From positions 35,163,609 through 35,227,608 of the forward strand of contig CM075760.1 in the NCBI GenBank assembly GCA_037974335.1: a stretch of DNA of 64,000 nt. Reading direction: 5' to 3'. Below the pieces are notes generated by a model. The model saw only the letters and a program-made list of their open reading frames with translations, was not told where the DNA came from and searched no databases. Source of the DNA: Prionace glauca (lineage: Eukaryota; Chordata; Chondrichthyes; Carcharhiniformes; Carcharhinidae). Position 1 is the stretch's first letter; each line of letters starts with the position of its first letter. A program made the position numbers and the translations under genes. Below are positions 24,153-35,412 of the stretch, in pieces.

Positions 24153-24751
24153 GTCCTTTCTACTGCATTCAATGTCACTGCAGTTCACTCCATTCAAAGT
24201 ATTAGCATCAATCTGTGATAAACCATCCTGTGGTGATTCTGCTGAATAACATTAAATTACCACCGTTAATGGACCATCCAACATTGGACACCATTGATTT
24301 GAAACTTTGCTGCTTTTCTGGGTGAACTCCAGCTCTCCATTCCTCCCGCAATGTCACCGCTCAAACTGAGTCTTTCTCCTTCCCACATTGTTAAACCCAC
24401 AGTTACTGCTTTCTGAATGAAAACTGCCTCCACTTCACTGGGGGTGGGAGACTTTACCAGTTCATTCAAGTAAACGTTTTCTTGTCATTGAATCAGAGAT
24501 TTGGGCACAGATCTGCGAGATTTTTGTGTCGGTAGAAACAATAAATTTTCCCCCATTAACAGCCAGACTTTAACCCGTATCAGTATTTTGAGTCATCAGC
24601 ACTTTCTAGCCTATCGCTCTCTTATTTTCTTTTTGCTTCTTTACATGTGACTTTTCCAATTCAGGCGCAAGCAAGGGAATCTTCCCCACACTGATTCTGA
24701 CAGTTGTTGGCCTGAAGGAACACAGGATTGTTGTACAGCAATAAATCTACA

Positions 24752-24823
24752 TTCTCTGAGCGGGGATCGAACCCGGGCTGCGGCAGCGAGTGCGCCAAAT
24801 CCTATCCACTAGACCACCAGGAA
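24752..24823 (-). pseudogene. tRNA-Glu-like pseudogene
   Basis: Partner of 13,334-13,405. The anticodon loop reads CACTCGC: the invariant T33 is A, so despite CTC it is unlikely to work. The acceptor is TTCCTGG/TCAGAGA with mismatches. Its T arm is better kept than in the left copy. Confidence 0.7.
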
Positions 24824-25239
24824 AGCTGATACAAAGTCTTTAAAATGTTCATTTATCAATGACTCACCTGCTTTTTATTGTATTTCAGACTTTTTATTCA
24901 CCAATTGCAAGTTTATCCTTCACATTTTATCCTTCACAAAGACCTTGTCTTTGTCAAAACTGAGTATGTCATGTCTCTATGAGATGAGAAAACACCACGC
25001 TGGTTAGTAATATGCTGTGTACACTCTCTCAGTAATGACTGAACTGGGCCCAGTCTGTATTCATATTAGTACAGGTGCTGTATCGATATCTGGTGCATTC
25101 GGTTCTGTCTCTATATTACTGCACATCAACAAAAGGTTTTTATTTAGAAAACTGAGAAGGTGTATATGGCTGCAACATCGAGTTTCAGATTATGTTCAGT
25201 AACAAACTGAAATTATGCAGATTTCCCTCACTAAATGAA

Positions 25240-25310
25240 TGCTTCTGCCTGCTTTTGAAGGAGGACCATTCACGTGTTAGGCAAACGCGATAACCACTAA
25301 ATACAGAAAC
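25240..25310 (-). pseudogene. tRNA-Val(AAC) pseudogene
   Basis: Minus strand keeps TTAGTGGTTATCGCGTTTGC and loop CTAACAC (AAC), but the T arm (CCTCCTTCAAAAGCAGG) and the D arm are worn. It lies just outside block A, suggesting a longer ancient tRNA array. Confidence 0.65.
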
Positions 25311-25499
25311 AAGTGACAAAGACAGCAACAGGTGTGAACCATTCAGATCCTGGAATCCCTTCAACATTGACTGAACTATAAAGTTTAATTTATTCTTCAC
25401 AAGAAAGGCTTACCTTAACATTGCAATGAAGTTAGTATGAAACTCCCTGAGTATCCACTGTCCAGTACCTGTTCGGGATAATGTACCAAACCAGCACAT

Positions 25500-25775
25500 C
25501 TTTCAGAATTTGGGAGGAAGTCCAGAGGACATCCACGCAGACATGGGGAGAATGTGCAGACTCCACACAAACAGGCCGGAACAGAACCCGGGTCCCTGGC
25601 GCTATGAGACAGCAGTGCTAACCCACTGTGTCACCGTGCCCCCAGGAATCGAACCAGGGTCCCTGGCGCTGTGAGACAGCAGTGTCTAACCCACTGTGTC
25701 ACCGTGCCCCTGGGAATCGAACCCGGGTCCCTGGCGGTGAGACAGCAGCGCTAACCCACTGTTTCACAGTGCAGC
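25500..25775 (-). mobile_element. SINE with three tandem tRNA-like heads
   Basis: A SINE body end (GGAGAATGTGCAGACTCC) is followed by three successive copies, about 66 bp each, of the tRNA-derived head: CGGGTCCCTGGCGCT...GAGACAGCAGTGCTAACCCACTGTGTCACCGTGCCCC-type sequence at about 25,583, 25,647 and 25,714. Normally each SINE has one head. Confidence 0.85.
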
Positions 25776-25987
25776 AGGACCAACATTTGTGTTTGAACTA
25801 ACATCACCATGGATTGATCAGTTGTTGCTGTTTGTGGAATCTTACTGTGCACAAACTGACTGCTGGGATCAGTAACAACTCATATTTATACAACACGTTT
25901 ATTGCAATAAAACATCCCAAGGTCCTTCAGAGGAATTTTGTAACAAAATACTGAATCACACTGGGAGTTAGTGAATTGAGGGGAAAA

Positions 25988-27072
25988 CATGTCTGTACTG
26001 ATGTTATTGTGGCATCATGAGCGTTCCACATACAACATGATTTGTATCTATAAATTCTCATCTTGAACATTTCAATTGAAATTTCAAGGCGAGCAGAGCT
26101 TTTTGAGCAGAATGGTTCAGATTCCCATCCCCTTTAATGTGAACAAGTTGTTTCTGATTTCACTACAGAGGTTGTCTATTAAACAATGACTGAACACAGG
26201 GGGTGAATGTGAGAAGCTGAAGTTTCCAGTTGAAGAGGTTCCCAATGTCTCTGAGCAGCTGAACTGGGGAAGCCTTTGGGCAGAGACTGTCCTGCTGCTA
26301 TTTCCCTTCCTGACCACCGGGGGTCGCTGTAACACTCCCGGGCGCTGCTCCTCCCAGTGACACCTCTTGCCCAGTCCGGCCCGGCCGCTGCTCGTTGGCG
26401 GAACATCCGGGTCCTGCAGAGAGGCGGGGTCAGCCGCCATATTGCCATGACATCACTACAGCCCCTCACCCCCGGCTGAAGCGGCGTTTCAGAAATGTAG
26501 AAAGTGAGTGAAATTCCCACCCGGAAATCCCGCCCGGAGCGGAATTAAAATTAAATAAAATACATATTTTTATAAAGAGGCAGGTGGCGGAACCGCGCAT
26601 GTGCTGTAGTATGTTCCCAGAGCGCACCGCGCGGGTGTGATTGAAAAACAGACGGAATAAAAAACAGAAATGATTTTCCCGAATGGAGAAGGAACCGAAA
26701 GTCTGACGGGTGAGGATGTGAATAATAATCATCAAGATTCAACATATTAAAAGATTCAAATGTAACTGCCTGGGCGCATGTGCAGGAGGGGAATTCCCCC
26801 AGAGTGCAGCGCGCGGGACGCCGTCTCCCCTGGCAACGCAATATGGCCGCCGGCGGTGGTGTGATTGTGGCGCAGGCGCAGTAAGGTCTGCCTGCAGCCC
26901 ATTGTCCAGATTGCCCCCCAGTGGATGTGGTAGGGATGGTTCAGCAGATGGAGCAACAATCCCAGTTTCAATGGGGGGAGAGAAGCTGCAATGCTGCTCC
27001 CTGTTGTTTACTCCTCTCCCCAGCCTCAGCATTGCAGAGTGTTTAAACAAGAGGGTGCATTGTCACAGCAGC
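25988..27072. repeat. Inverted block B, right copy
   Basis: Reverse complement of 17,482-18,632, still CpG-rich. Here the CRE is TGATGTCA (plus TGACATCA at 26,448) and the 33-bp units are reduced to one, so this copy appears more decayed or represents the simpler ancestor. Confidence 0.9.
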
Positions 27073-27082
27073 AGGGTCTCCA

Positions 27083-27390
27083 TGTCCTTCCAGTAGTAAG
27101 GTGACCAGAACTGGACGCAGTTCTCCAAATGCGGTCTAACCAACGTTCTGTACAACTGCAGCATTAGACGCCAGCTCTTATACTATACACCCCTTCCTAT
27201 AAAGGCTAGCATTCTGTAAGCTTTCTTCGCAACTTTCTCCACCTGTGTTCCCACCTTCAGAGACAAGAACACTTGCACTCCTGGGTCCCTCTGCATTTCT
27301 ACACTCTTAACTGGTCTTCCCTTTATCATGTAACTCCTCTCTACATTATTCCTTCCAAAATGCATCACCTCACATTTATCAGGATCAATA
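27083..27390 (-). mobile_element. CR1-like LINE reverse-transcriptase fragment
   Basis: Minus-strand pieces MMHFGRNNVERSYMIKGR and KKAYRMLAFIGRGV match the same region of the LINE at 63.7-64 kb. Frames are broken. Confidence 0.8.
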
Positions 27391-27965
27391 TATATCTTGA
27401 GAAATTTGCCTACCTTGGAATTGCTCTCGCAGAGATATTACCACGATGCCCTTTCAACATTGATAGAGTACTTACAGCAGAGAAGAAGGCCGTTTTGAAG
27501 CGTCATGTGTGTGTTGGCCCTCTAATGAACCAATTCATCCAAGAACACTCTGTACCCCACAGTTTAGCATTTTGTTCATTTTCAGACAATTATCCAATCC
27601 CATTTTGAACCCATTAATTGGCTCTGCCTGCAGCGCACTCTCAAACAGCACATTCCAGGTCTGGGTCACTCACTGTCTGAAAATGTTTTTTCCTGATGTC
27701 TCCATGTTTCCTTCACCAATTTAGTTCAACCCGCGACCTCTGTGTCAAAATCCTTCTGCCATTGAAAGTTTCTCTCTATCTACTCTGTCAAGACCCCTCA
27801 GGATTTTGAATGCCTCATTAAAGTCACATCAGCAACTTTCTGTTAAGAAAATTAGTCCCAAACTCTCCAAAATATATTCGCCACTGAAGTTTCTGATCTC
27901 TGGAACTATTCTCGTGTTTTCCTCCTGCATTCAGTCCACTGAATTTACATTCTGCCTTACGTTCG
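27391..27965 (-). mobile_element. LINE 3'-end fragment
   Basis: Second copy of the element at 7,090-7,720, with CTCAAACAGCACATTCCAG and TCTATCTACTCTGTCAAG. It adjoins the preceding LINE piece, perhaps a nested insertion. Confidence 0.65.
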
Positions 27966-28104
27966 GTCAGTTAGTGCCTGCTTGAACACATGAAACACAA
28001 TCTTTCTTCATGCCCTGGAGTGAAGATTCGGAGCAAATTCATTTCTCATTTTTGGCGGACTAAGGGGAATCAGACAAGGTTAAGGGCAGTTTAAATGCTG
28101 CTGG

Positions 28105-28580
28105 TCCTCCATAAGACCATAGGAAAGAAACATGAGAGAAAGGAGCAGGAGTAGTCCATTTAGCCCTTCGAGCCTGCCCCACCATTCAATAAGATCATGG
28201 CTGACCTGAAGTGGATCAGTTCCACATTCCCACTTTCTCCCCATAACCCTTAATTCCCCTGTCTATCAGAAACCTATCTACCCGCGACTAAAAATATTTA
28301 GCGAGGCAGCCTCCACCACTTCAATGGGCACAGAATTCCAGAGATCCACCAGCCTTTGAGTGAAGAAGTTCCTCCTCAACTCTGATCTAAACTGCACCTC
28401 TCCCTCCCTTATCTTGAGGCTCTGCCCCCTCGTACTGCTGTCCTTTCTAAGCGGGAAGAATCTCTCTCCCTCTACCCTATCCATCCCTTTCATTATCTTA
28501 TATGTCTCTATAACATCCCCCCTCATCCTTCTAAACTCCATGACAGACCAGTTTATGAGTGAATTCACCGAGGTTCTCCT
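28105..28580 (-). mobile_element. CR1-like LINE 3' end
   Basis: Minus-strand frame EFRRMRGDVIETYKIMKGMD, then FFPLRKDSSTRG and NFFTQRLVDLWNSVP, is the C-terminal part of a non-LTR reverse transcriptase, followed by a 3' tail ending in TTTCTTTCCTATGGTCTTA. The coding part is open over about 100 codons, so the copy is fairly young. Confidence 0.85.
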
Positions 28581-29295
28581 CATTCTTCACTCATTCTGTC
28601 TCTGGATTTGATCAGAAAAAGGCAGAGATGAAGGTGTCTTTACACGGGTGGGTCACTGGGTGGCGCAGTGACTCTGTCTCTAAAGGGTCCTGAGTTCAAC
28701 CACATCCCACCCATGACTGGGGGGGACATGCCTATCTGGGAAAGGGGGGGAAACCGGATCATGGGGAAATGGAGCGGAGTTGATGGGTTTAGGAGAACGG
28801 AATTAAGCCAAGACAGGGATGGTTAAATTTTTATTCAAAATTTATTTAAAAATTCAGAGAATATTTTACAGCGAAATTGTTTTTTTTAAAGTTAGGAAAG
28901 TGAACATAGCGATCGAGGTTCACATTGAGAACAGGAGACATGTACGGAGAATCCGTCAATATTTGTACATCTGTTACATTAACCAGAAAGAGAATACAGA
29001 TCCTTAATAGAAAGAGGAATTAACAAACGTGAATAAGGAATGAGAAATTATTTATACATTAATTTTACACTAGGGGGGAAACTATTAACCACAACAACAT
29101 TATAACAAAAAACAACCTCGTACTTTTCACACTGAAAACTGAAATAATGTCTATTGTTGCCTCAGTTACAGATCCAGAATGATAAACTGAGAGAAATTTA
29201 CTGATAGATTCACCGAGAGCAGATATTGTATTGGAGCCATACACAGATCTTTATAATCAGCTGAGGGAAATCTGCAGCGTCCAAAATTCAACCCA
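28581..29295 (-). other. 3' untranslated region of membrane IgM and flank
   Basis: From the TM2 stop to about 28,830 is likely 3' untranslated sequence. The part below that has no recognised feature; a tRNA-like look at 28,661-28,720 is too weak to call. Confidence 0.5.
28830..28846 (-). terminator. Candidate polyadenylation signals for membrane IgM
   Basis: Two sense-strand AATAAA motifs (plus TTTATT at 28,830 and 28,841) about 450 bp after the TM2 stop. They are the first close pair downstream; AT-rich sequence makes chance matches possible. Confidence 0.5.
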
Positions 29296-29304
29296 TCATT
29301 TGAT
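29296..29304 (-). CDS. IGHM: IgM membrane exon TM2 (coding part)
   Basis: After a TTTTACAG acceptor the exon codes only Ile-Lys and a TGA stop, so membrane IgM ends TLVKIK. A very short cytoplasmic tail (Val-Lys-Val-Lys in mammals) is characteristic of IgM. The remaining exon is 3' untranslated sequence running to possible AATAAA signals at 28,830-28,846. Confidence 0.9.
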   Translation of the reverse strand: MK

Positions 29305-29438
29305 CTGTAAAATAAAGAGGCAATATTGAAGCAGATGTTTCTGATGCGGGACATTAATGTTTTTAATCAGTGAAACAATGAGAGATTTTTCAAATCCATT
29401 CTGCCAGTTTGAAATGTGAATGGATTGAATCATCTCAC

Positions 29439-29566
29439 CTTCACCAGAGTGACGGCAGTGCTGTAGAAAATGCTCAGGAAGAACAGGACGATGAATGTGG
29501 AAGCGGTTGTCCAGATGTTGCTGTTATCATCCTCACTGTCTTCAATCCAGATGCGGTCGGTGGGGT
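29439..29566 (-). CDS. IGHM: IgM membrane exon TM1
   Basis: Encodes the extracellular linker and membrane span of the B-cell receptor form. Sense: an acidic stretch [17 protein letters not shown], then a span rich in Phe, Leu, Ser and Thr ([20 protein letters not shown]), ending TLVK. The polar Ser/Thr/Tyr face is typical of Ig membrane spans that pair with the Ig-alpha/beta dimer. The acceptor is CCCCTAG and the donor AAG|GTGAG. At 128 bp it is in phase 1 with the internal CH4 donor. Confidence 0.94.
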
Positions 29567-30127
29567 CTAGGGGACAGAGACCAGGAAATGGAATTAGATT
29601 ACTTTATTTATCCAGGGAATCTCATTGTTTTCTTTTCCCTGTTCTCCTTTATAGACTGTTCATTCATTCTCATGTCTAATTTTCAATGTATATCTCCTGT
29701 TAAATTCAGGACACTCAGTAACAGATCTCCATAACTATTTTCACACCTGATCCTTATTGGTATTCCTTGGAGAGTCCATGTCAGAAAGCACTGAAGGTGT
29801 TTTCTTGAGAATCAGTTCATTTTGAACTATTTGCCACGAACCCTTATTGAAGAATGTTTTGACTGATATAAAGGAACATTCCCCTGTCAATGATTGTTTC
29901 CACAGATGGTGACTGATCTGTAAACTATGAATGCTGCTGTTTAAGATCTGGGATGTAATTTCCAATCTTTGCTTATTTACAGTGGAAATGTTTAGTAAAT
30001 CATGAGCTTAATTCAGTTTCTCAACGTGTTTGGCGGTGTTTTGAGAATTGGGATAGTTGTCGGTGGGTGTGTCCATTCAAATTCACACTTAAATTTTACT
30101 TTCATCATTTACCTGCGTTTATATTTA

Positions 30128-31064
30128 AGATTGTGTGTGCGTGTCTGTGTGCGTGTGTGTGTGTGTGAGACTGTGTGTGTGTGTGTGTGTGTGAACACTT
30201 CCTGAGCGGCATTAATCTTTGGTCCTGAGTTAATCTGTGTGTATGAAGGATTCATTTGTCTGTGTTTGTTGATTTGTGTCTGTGTGCATAATTTATTCTT
30301 CAGACATTGTGGATAATTTGTATAATTTGTACAATTTATTCTTCAGACATTGTGGATATATGACTATTATTGTCTGAAGTCTCTGTATATTTATTAATGC
30401 AACTCTTAACGTGTGCTCGTGTTTCTGCCTATTTCAATGTGTGCATTTCTGTCACTCGAGTAATGTTTCCTTCCCTTTTTGTGTGTGTCTGTTCCTCCGT
30501 GTATTTGTGTGTATATCTGTTAACATGTTAGTGCATGTAAATCCGTTTTGATAGTTATTTATAACAATGTGTCAGCATATACCTGTGTTTCCATGTGTAG
30601 TATTGTGTCCCGTGGTGTCTGTTCTGTATGAGCATGTGAATGTTTGCATCCACATGTTTGTGTGAAAATATTTTGCTCTCTGTTTATCTATATGCAGTGT
30701 GTTAATATTGTTACACGTATTTCCCTGTATAAGTGATAATGTGTATAACATTGTGGGTCTCTATATCAGTATTCATTTCAGCGAGAACGTGTGAGAATAT
30801 GCATTTGTTTGAGTGTGTGTATCTGTTTGTGTATGTTTTAGACCTGCATGCATGTTATCTGTCCGTATTGTGTGTACACATGTATGTGTTTGTGTTTGGG
30901 TCTGTGTACCTAGTCACGTATGTTTAGGTAAGTGTGTACTTGTGTGTTTGTATGTGGTTCTGCATGCGTTTGTACATATTTGATAAGTTGTGTGCATGTT
31001 TTGTTTTGTGCCTTCTTGTACAAGTCCGTGTCTGTGTGTGCGGGTGTCTGCCCCCTTGTGCATG

Positions 31065-31097
<33 letters not shown>

Positions 31098-31868
31098 ATG
31101 GTGCGTGTGGGACAGAGAGAGCGAAAGAGAAAGAGAGAGGGAGTATTTGTGTCTGCATGTATATTTGTTTGTATGTGTGTGGTCCATTAGTGTATTTATG
31201 GAATTGTGCTTGTTTGAGTTCGTTTGTGCGTATATTGTGTGTTCTTCTGGTCCGTGAATGTGCATTTGTATTTATGAATGTATCTGTGTTTTTGTTGTGT
31301 ATGTATTTGAGTGTATTGTGTATTTGTGACATTCTGTGTCTGTATTTGAATGTGCCTGTCTATATTTCTGTGTGTGGGAGTATGTGTATGCTTTTGTGTG
31401 TGTATATTAACATTCTGTATTCGTGTGCATATGTATGAGTATGTGTATTTGTGCAATTGTGTCCATGTGTCTGTGTGTGTATGCGTCTGTGTGTGTATGC
31501 GTCTGTGTGTATGTGTGTATGAATGTGTGAATGAGTGTGTGAGTGTGTAGTGTGTCTGTATGTGTGAGTGTGTGTATGTGAGAGTGTGTAGTGTGTGAGT
31601 GTGTGTGTGTGTGAGTGTGTGTGAGAGTGAGTGTGTGTGTGTATGCGTGTGTGTTTGTGTGTGTGAGTGTGTGAGTGTGTGAATGAGTGTGTGAGTGTGT
31701 AGTGTGTCTGTATGTGTGAGTGTGTGTATGTGTGTGTGAGTGTGTGTGTGTGTGTGTGTGATTGTGTGTGAATGTATAGTGTGTGAGTGTGTGTTTGTGC
31801 AGTGTGTGTAGTGTGTGAGTGTGTGTGTGAGTGTGTGAGTGTGGGTGTGTACGCCTATGTATGTATGT
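30128..31868. repeat. Long TG-rich microsatellite
   Basis: Plus strand is mostly T and G, purest at 31,068-31,097 and 31,470-31,850, with TGTGTGAGTG and TGTATG variants. Long Cys/Val- or Thr/His-rich open frames on both strands are artefacts of the repeat. Confidence 0.93.
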
Positions 31869-32949
31869 ATAATTGTGACAGTTTTGGGCAGTTTTATCAG
31901 TGTGTGTATTTTTTTAACTGTTGCTCCAAGTTTCACCGACCATAGTGAAGTGAATATGATCCAGACAACCCGAATAATGGAACATATTTTCAATGATTTG
32001 CTGTAGAAATGTATTTTATGTGAGGGGCACAGTGATATCAGGAGAGAGAATGAAATAATTCATTGATGTATCTCAGAGACCTCAGGGACAGAACAGTTAA
32101 AACCCGGGGAGGAATCTATGACTTGTTTAAATTTGTATTCTGGGAAATCAACGCCAGCAGATGATTAACAGGAACAAGAGTGTTGAGACATGTTAAAATT
32201 ATGTTGCATTTGTATAGATATATTTCAATGATTAAGTTAATGATACTTCAAAATCTGTAGCAAGTAAACCGGAAACTAATTTGTACTGTTGGCAACTGGG
32301 TCCTTATAGTAGAGAAATGTTCCCTTCCAAACACAGAAAAGGGTGGAGAGTGAGCTCAGACTTTCCCTCTCCCTACCCGATGATACAATGTCCCTGATGG
32401 TTCTAACCACTGAGGAGGTGGAGGTGAGTGGATTAAATAATGACATTCCTCCTCTTTTCATTGAGGAAGTTTTGGAATATGGATTAACTACTGCTCCTCC
32501 CCTCTCTTTGCTGGGTTAGTGGGAATCCAGGATGTTAACAATTTCACTCTCCCTCAATCCGATGGGGGGAATATTTCTCCATGTTTTTTGTGTGTGACCC
32601 TCACTTCAGTTCCCAGTGGGTGCGGTGCAGTAGCTTAAAGAGGTGGTCAATGAAAGAAGCAGGGGCCCAGCGATCTAAATGTTGTGTTTGTGTATCAGAC
32701 ATGTTAAAAATGTCGGAGTGTTTTCCCCTCAGCGGGAGGAAAGTCAGTGAAGATATTTTGCAGAATCCTGTAATGAATGTGTTCTACTCTATCCCTGACC
32801 CAGTGTCTATCTCCGCTGGGAGCACTGGTTCAGCAATGTTGGGTCCGAGACATGAAAATATCTGACTCAAAATCAAAGATATGGAAGTAAAACTGAAAAA
32901 CAACCAATTAAACAATTGGGTATTTCATTGATCGTTAGAGGAAAATGTT

Positions 32950-32964
32950 TTTATTCTTTTTATT
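32950..32964 (-). terminator. Polyadenylation signals for secreted IgM
   Basis: Two AATAAA hexamers on the sense strand (plus-strand TTTATT at 32,950-32,955 and 32,959-32,964), 28-45 bases after the secreted stop codon. The 3' untranslated region would be very short. Confidence 0.75.
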
Positions 32965-32991
32965 GTAGTTTTTAATGGAAGTGAGTGACTC

Positions 32992-33383
32992 TCATTGACA
33001 TGAATTAACCGTGTCCATCAGTGCAAGGGAAATGTTCACAAAACTGGGTTTACCGCTGGATTTGTCAACTGTTCTGTTGATGATCTTCAAGGGGATGGCT
33101 TCATGTCCCACCACACAGGAGTAAGAAGCGCCGCTGGACCATTCCTCTGCTGCAATGGATAACAGGCTGTACATGAAGAAGGAGCTATTGCCGTTCTCCG
33201 CCACCACCTCGGTGTTCCTGTAGTTCCCGGGATTCACCGGCTTGTCGTTGACGGTCCATTTGACGAAGATCTCTCGGGGGGAGAAACCTCTCACTAAGCA
33301 GCTGAGGGAGACGAAACTCTGAGCGGAGACGTCTTCTGCCGAGGGCAGGAGGACAGAGACGACCGGTTCCCGCGGATTTGGAT
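32992..33383 (-). CDS. IGHM: IgM constant exon CH4 with secreted tail
   Basis: Fourth constant domain plus the tail used in secreted IgM. It begins [15 protein letters not shown] and shows [17 protein letters not shown] and [13 protein letters not shown], the core Cys, Trp and Cys. Glycosylation sites are NSS, NRT and, in the tail, NIS. The tail runs [20 protein letters not shown] then a stop; the NIS site and the penultimate Cys match the mu tailpiece that polymerises IgM. Inside the exon, AGCG|GTAAAC at 33,052-33,055 is the donor used to skip the tail for the membrane form. Two AATAAA signals follow within 45 bases of the stop. Confidence 0.96.
33051..33056 (-). promoter_or_regulatory. Internal CH4 splice donor to membrane exons
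   Basis: Sense GCG|GTA within CH4; the exon part ends at 33,054 in phase 1. Joining to TM1 gives SSD-PTDRIW in frame, while read-through gives the secreted tail. This is the same arrangement used by IgM of other jawed vertebrates, where splicing competes with use of the nearby polyadenylation site. Confidence 0.9.
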
Positions 33384-33589
33384 CTGCAGAAAATGTACAA
33401 TAAATGTCAATAAACTGGAGAGTTCTGGAGACAATGAAACCACTGGTGAGATATCAGGAAAATGTGCTTCGCTTCTGATTTTAACTCTTCCCATTTTTGA
33501 TTTGCAGCTTGGAGGGGAGGTGAACACAATTCTTTTCTCAAATAACTCAGGAGGGGGCGGAGTGGAAAGATTCAGAAAGTTTACAGCAC

Positions 33590-34170
33590 AGAATCAGGCC
33601 ATTCGGCCCAACTGATCTACTGTTTTCTTTTTGGTTTTCTGGTTTTTGATGCTCCACATCAGGCTCCTCCCTTCTTCTTCAATCTAAACCCAATAACATC
33701 GCCTTCAGTTCACTTTTCACTCATCAACACATCAAACTCCCCAGAAAAATATCAATCGGCCCAGAGTCGTTTAGTTCAGGAGAGTTCGCCTCTCATCCTC
33801 CTCCGCTCTAAGGAGAAAAGCCCCAGCTCCCTCAACCTTTCCTCATAAGACCTACCCTCCAAACCAGGCAGCATTCTGGTAAATCTCCTCTGCACTCTCT
33901 CCAATGCTTCCAAATCCTTCTTATAGTGAGGTGACTAGAACTGCACACAATATTCCAAATGTGGTCTCACCAAGGCCCTGTACACTTGCAGTATAACCCC
34001 ACGGCTCTTAAACTCAAACCCCCTGTTAATAAACACTAACACACTTTAAGCCTTCTTCACGGCTCTATCCACTTGAGTGGCAATCTTCAGAGATCTGTGG
34101 ATATGAACCCCAGGATCTCCCTGTTCCTCCACATTGCTCAGAACCCTGCCATTGACCCTACATTTATTGC
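33590..34170 (-). mobile_element. LINE fragment in the CH3-CH4 intron
   Basis: Minus-oriented 3' part of a CR1-like LINE, with TAAATCTCCTCTGCACTCTC and TACACTTGCAGTATAACCCC shared with other copies in the window. It lies in the 805-bp intron and does not disturb the splice sites. Confidence 0.8.
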
Positions 34171-34188
34171 TTTAATCTCTCAGCTCAC

Positions 34189-34497
34189 CTGTTTCCTTGT
34201 GGATAGATGCTCTTAGAGGAGTCGGCAGATCCTGATGGCTCACCACGCACTCAAACACAGCCGCACTCAGCCAGGCTTGTGTGGAGATGCTTAATTTGCT
34301 GATCACGCTGTCACGATCCGCTCCGGGCTTTTCGGCAATCTCTGATTTCAAATACTTCCTGTCTCGGATCCAGGACACGTCAATGCCATGAGGAGCATTA
34401 GAAATGATGCAGGTTAAGGTCGCGGTCGCCTCCAGTAAGACTTGTTCTATTGGTGGTGGCTGTATCTTCACTGTGGTATCAAGGCACGGGAGAGGAT
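34189..34497 (-). CDS. IGHM: IgM constant exon CH3
   Basis: Third constant domain, 309 bp, in phase with both neighbours. It begins [16 protein letters not shown], whose Cys is placed for an inter-chain bond, and carries core residues [15 protein letters not shown] and [11 protein letters not shown]. It ends HKET at a GTGAG donor. The acceptor is ATTCACAG at 34,498-34,505. In multimeric IgM this domain lies between the CH2 hinge replacement and the CH4 tail. Confidence 0.95.
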
Positions 34498-35412
34498 CTG
34501 TGAATGAGAAATGAAAATGAGCCCTAGTTCCCCTTCAGAAACAGGACAGCAGTCTTCAGCCGGAAGGACACAAAGTCGCCTTCAATATATCAATCTCTAA
34601 CTCTCGCCTTTCACCTTCCATGGCGAATGGGAAGCCAGCTTGCTGTATGGAATTATTCCCTGTATTAAATATTGGAGCAGCGGTAACATTTCCATGAATC
34701 AGAATTGGAGAATTCCCAAACAAACACACCATCCTGAACTCAGGGAAAAAGTACTGACCGTTGGTTTATAAATAGGGTGGATGCACTTTCTAATATTTTA
34801 CCCTGTGCTGTGACCTATGAAACATTCTCACACCTACTGTCTCTCCAAATTTTACCAGCTGTCTCAGGAACAAGCTGACATCAAGGCCACCTCACTCACT
34901 ATATTGCTTCAAACCGAAAGGGGGCACTCTTTTAAGGGGAGGCTGTGGTATATGGTGTTGTCAATGGACTTATAACCTAGGGCAAGACTCTGGGGACACA
35001 GATTCGAAACCCATCATTGCAGATATGAAATTTGAATTTTGTAAAAATCTATAATTCAAAGTTGAAATGGTTCTCATGAAGCTATTGCTGTAAAACCCCT
35101 CCTAGTTCACAAATGTTCCTTACCAAAATCAACCTGCTGTCTTTATCTGGCCTGGCATGCATGTGACTCAAGATTCACAGCAACGGGAGTGACACTTCAG
35201 TGCCGTCAGGTTTGGGAAATAAATGCACATCTCAGGAAGGTAGAACAAAAAAATGTTTTTCTGATGAAATTCTGAATGAGATATTGTCCTAATGCAGCAA
35301 ACTACATGGCAATAACTTACAAGTTGTTCAATGCTTTGTACCAACTTGAATAGATCCCTAATTCTGATTAACATCAGAATGATATATGTTGTTCTCTGTT
35401 TGAGTTTCTTAC
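34498..35412 (-). other. CH2-CH3 intron
   Basis: 915 bp. A short SINE trace at 35,130-35,225 (GACTCAAGATTCACAGCAA). Otherwise nothing recognised. Confidence 0.7.

Larger units (their letters stand above)
20850..25123. repeat. Inverted block A, right arm
   Basis: Reverse-complement copy of 13,035-17,280. The inner edge is sharp: GGTAGCGACAGGTTACAAAG at 20,859 pairs with the reverse complement ending at about 17,278. Beyond it the arms differ (a Glu-TTC gene on this side, a SINE 3' end on the other). Confidence 0.93.
29567..32991 (-). other. Intron between CH4 and TM1
   Basis: About 3.5 kb spliced out in the membrane form. It contains a (GT)n tract (30,128-30,192) and a long TGTG-rich array (about 30,400-31,868). 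Sequence at 29,750-30,120 and 31,870-32,940 shows nothing recognised. Confidence 0.8.

Noticed and set aside
28661-28720. tRNA-like stretch GGGTGGCGCAGTGACTCTGT with GAGTTCAACC
   Set aside because: No cloverleaf with proper stems could be drawn; probably a worn SINE head.
30932-31993. Long open frames in TG-rich sequence (up to 265 codons, Thr/His- or Cys/Val-rich)
   Set aside because: They are translations of a simple repeat, overlap on both strands and contain no domain.
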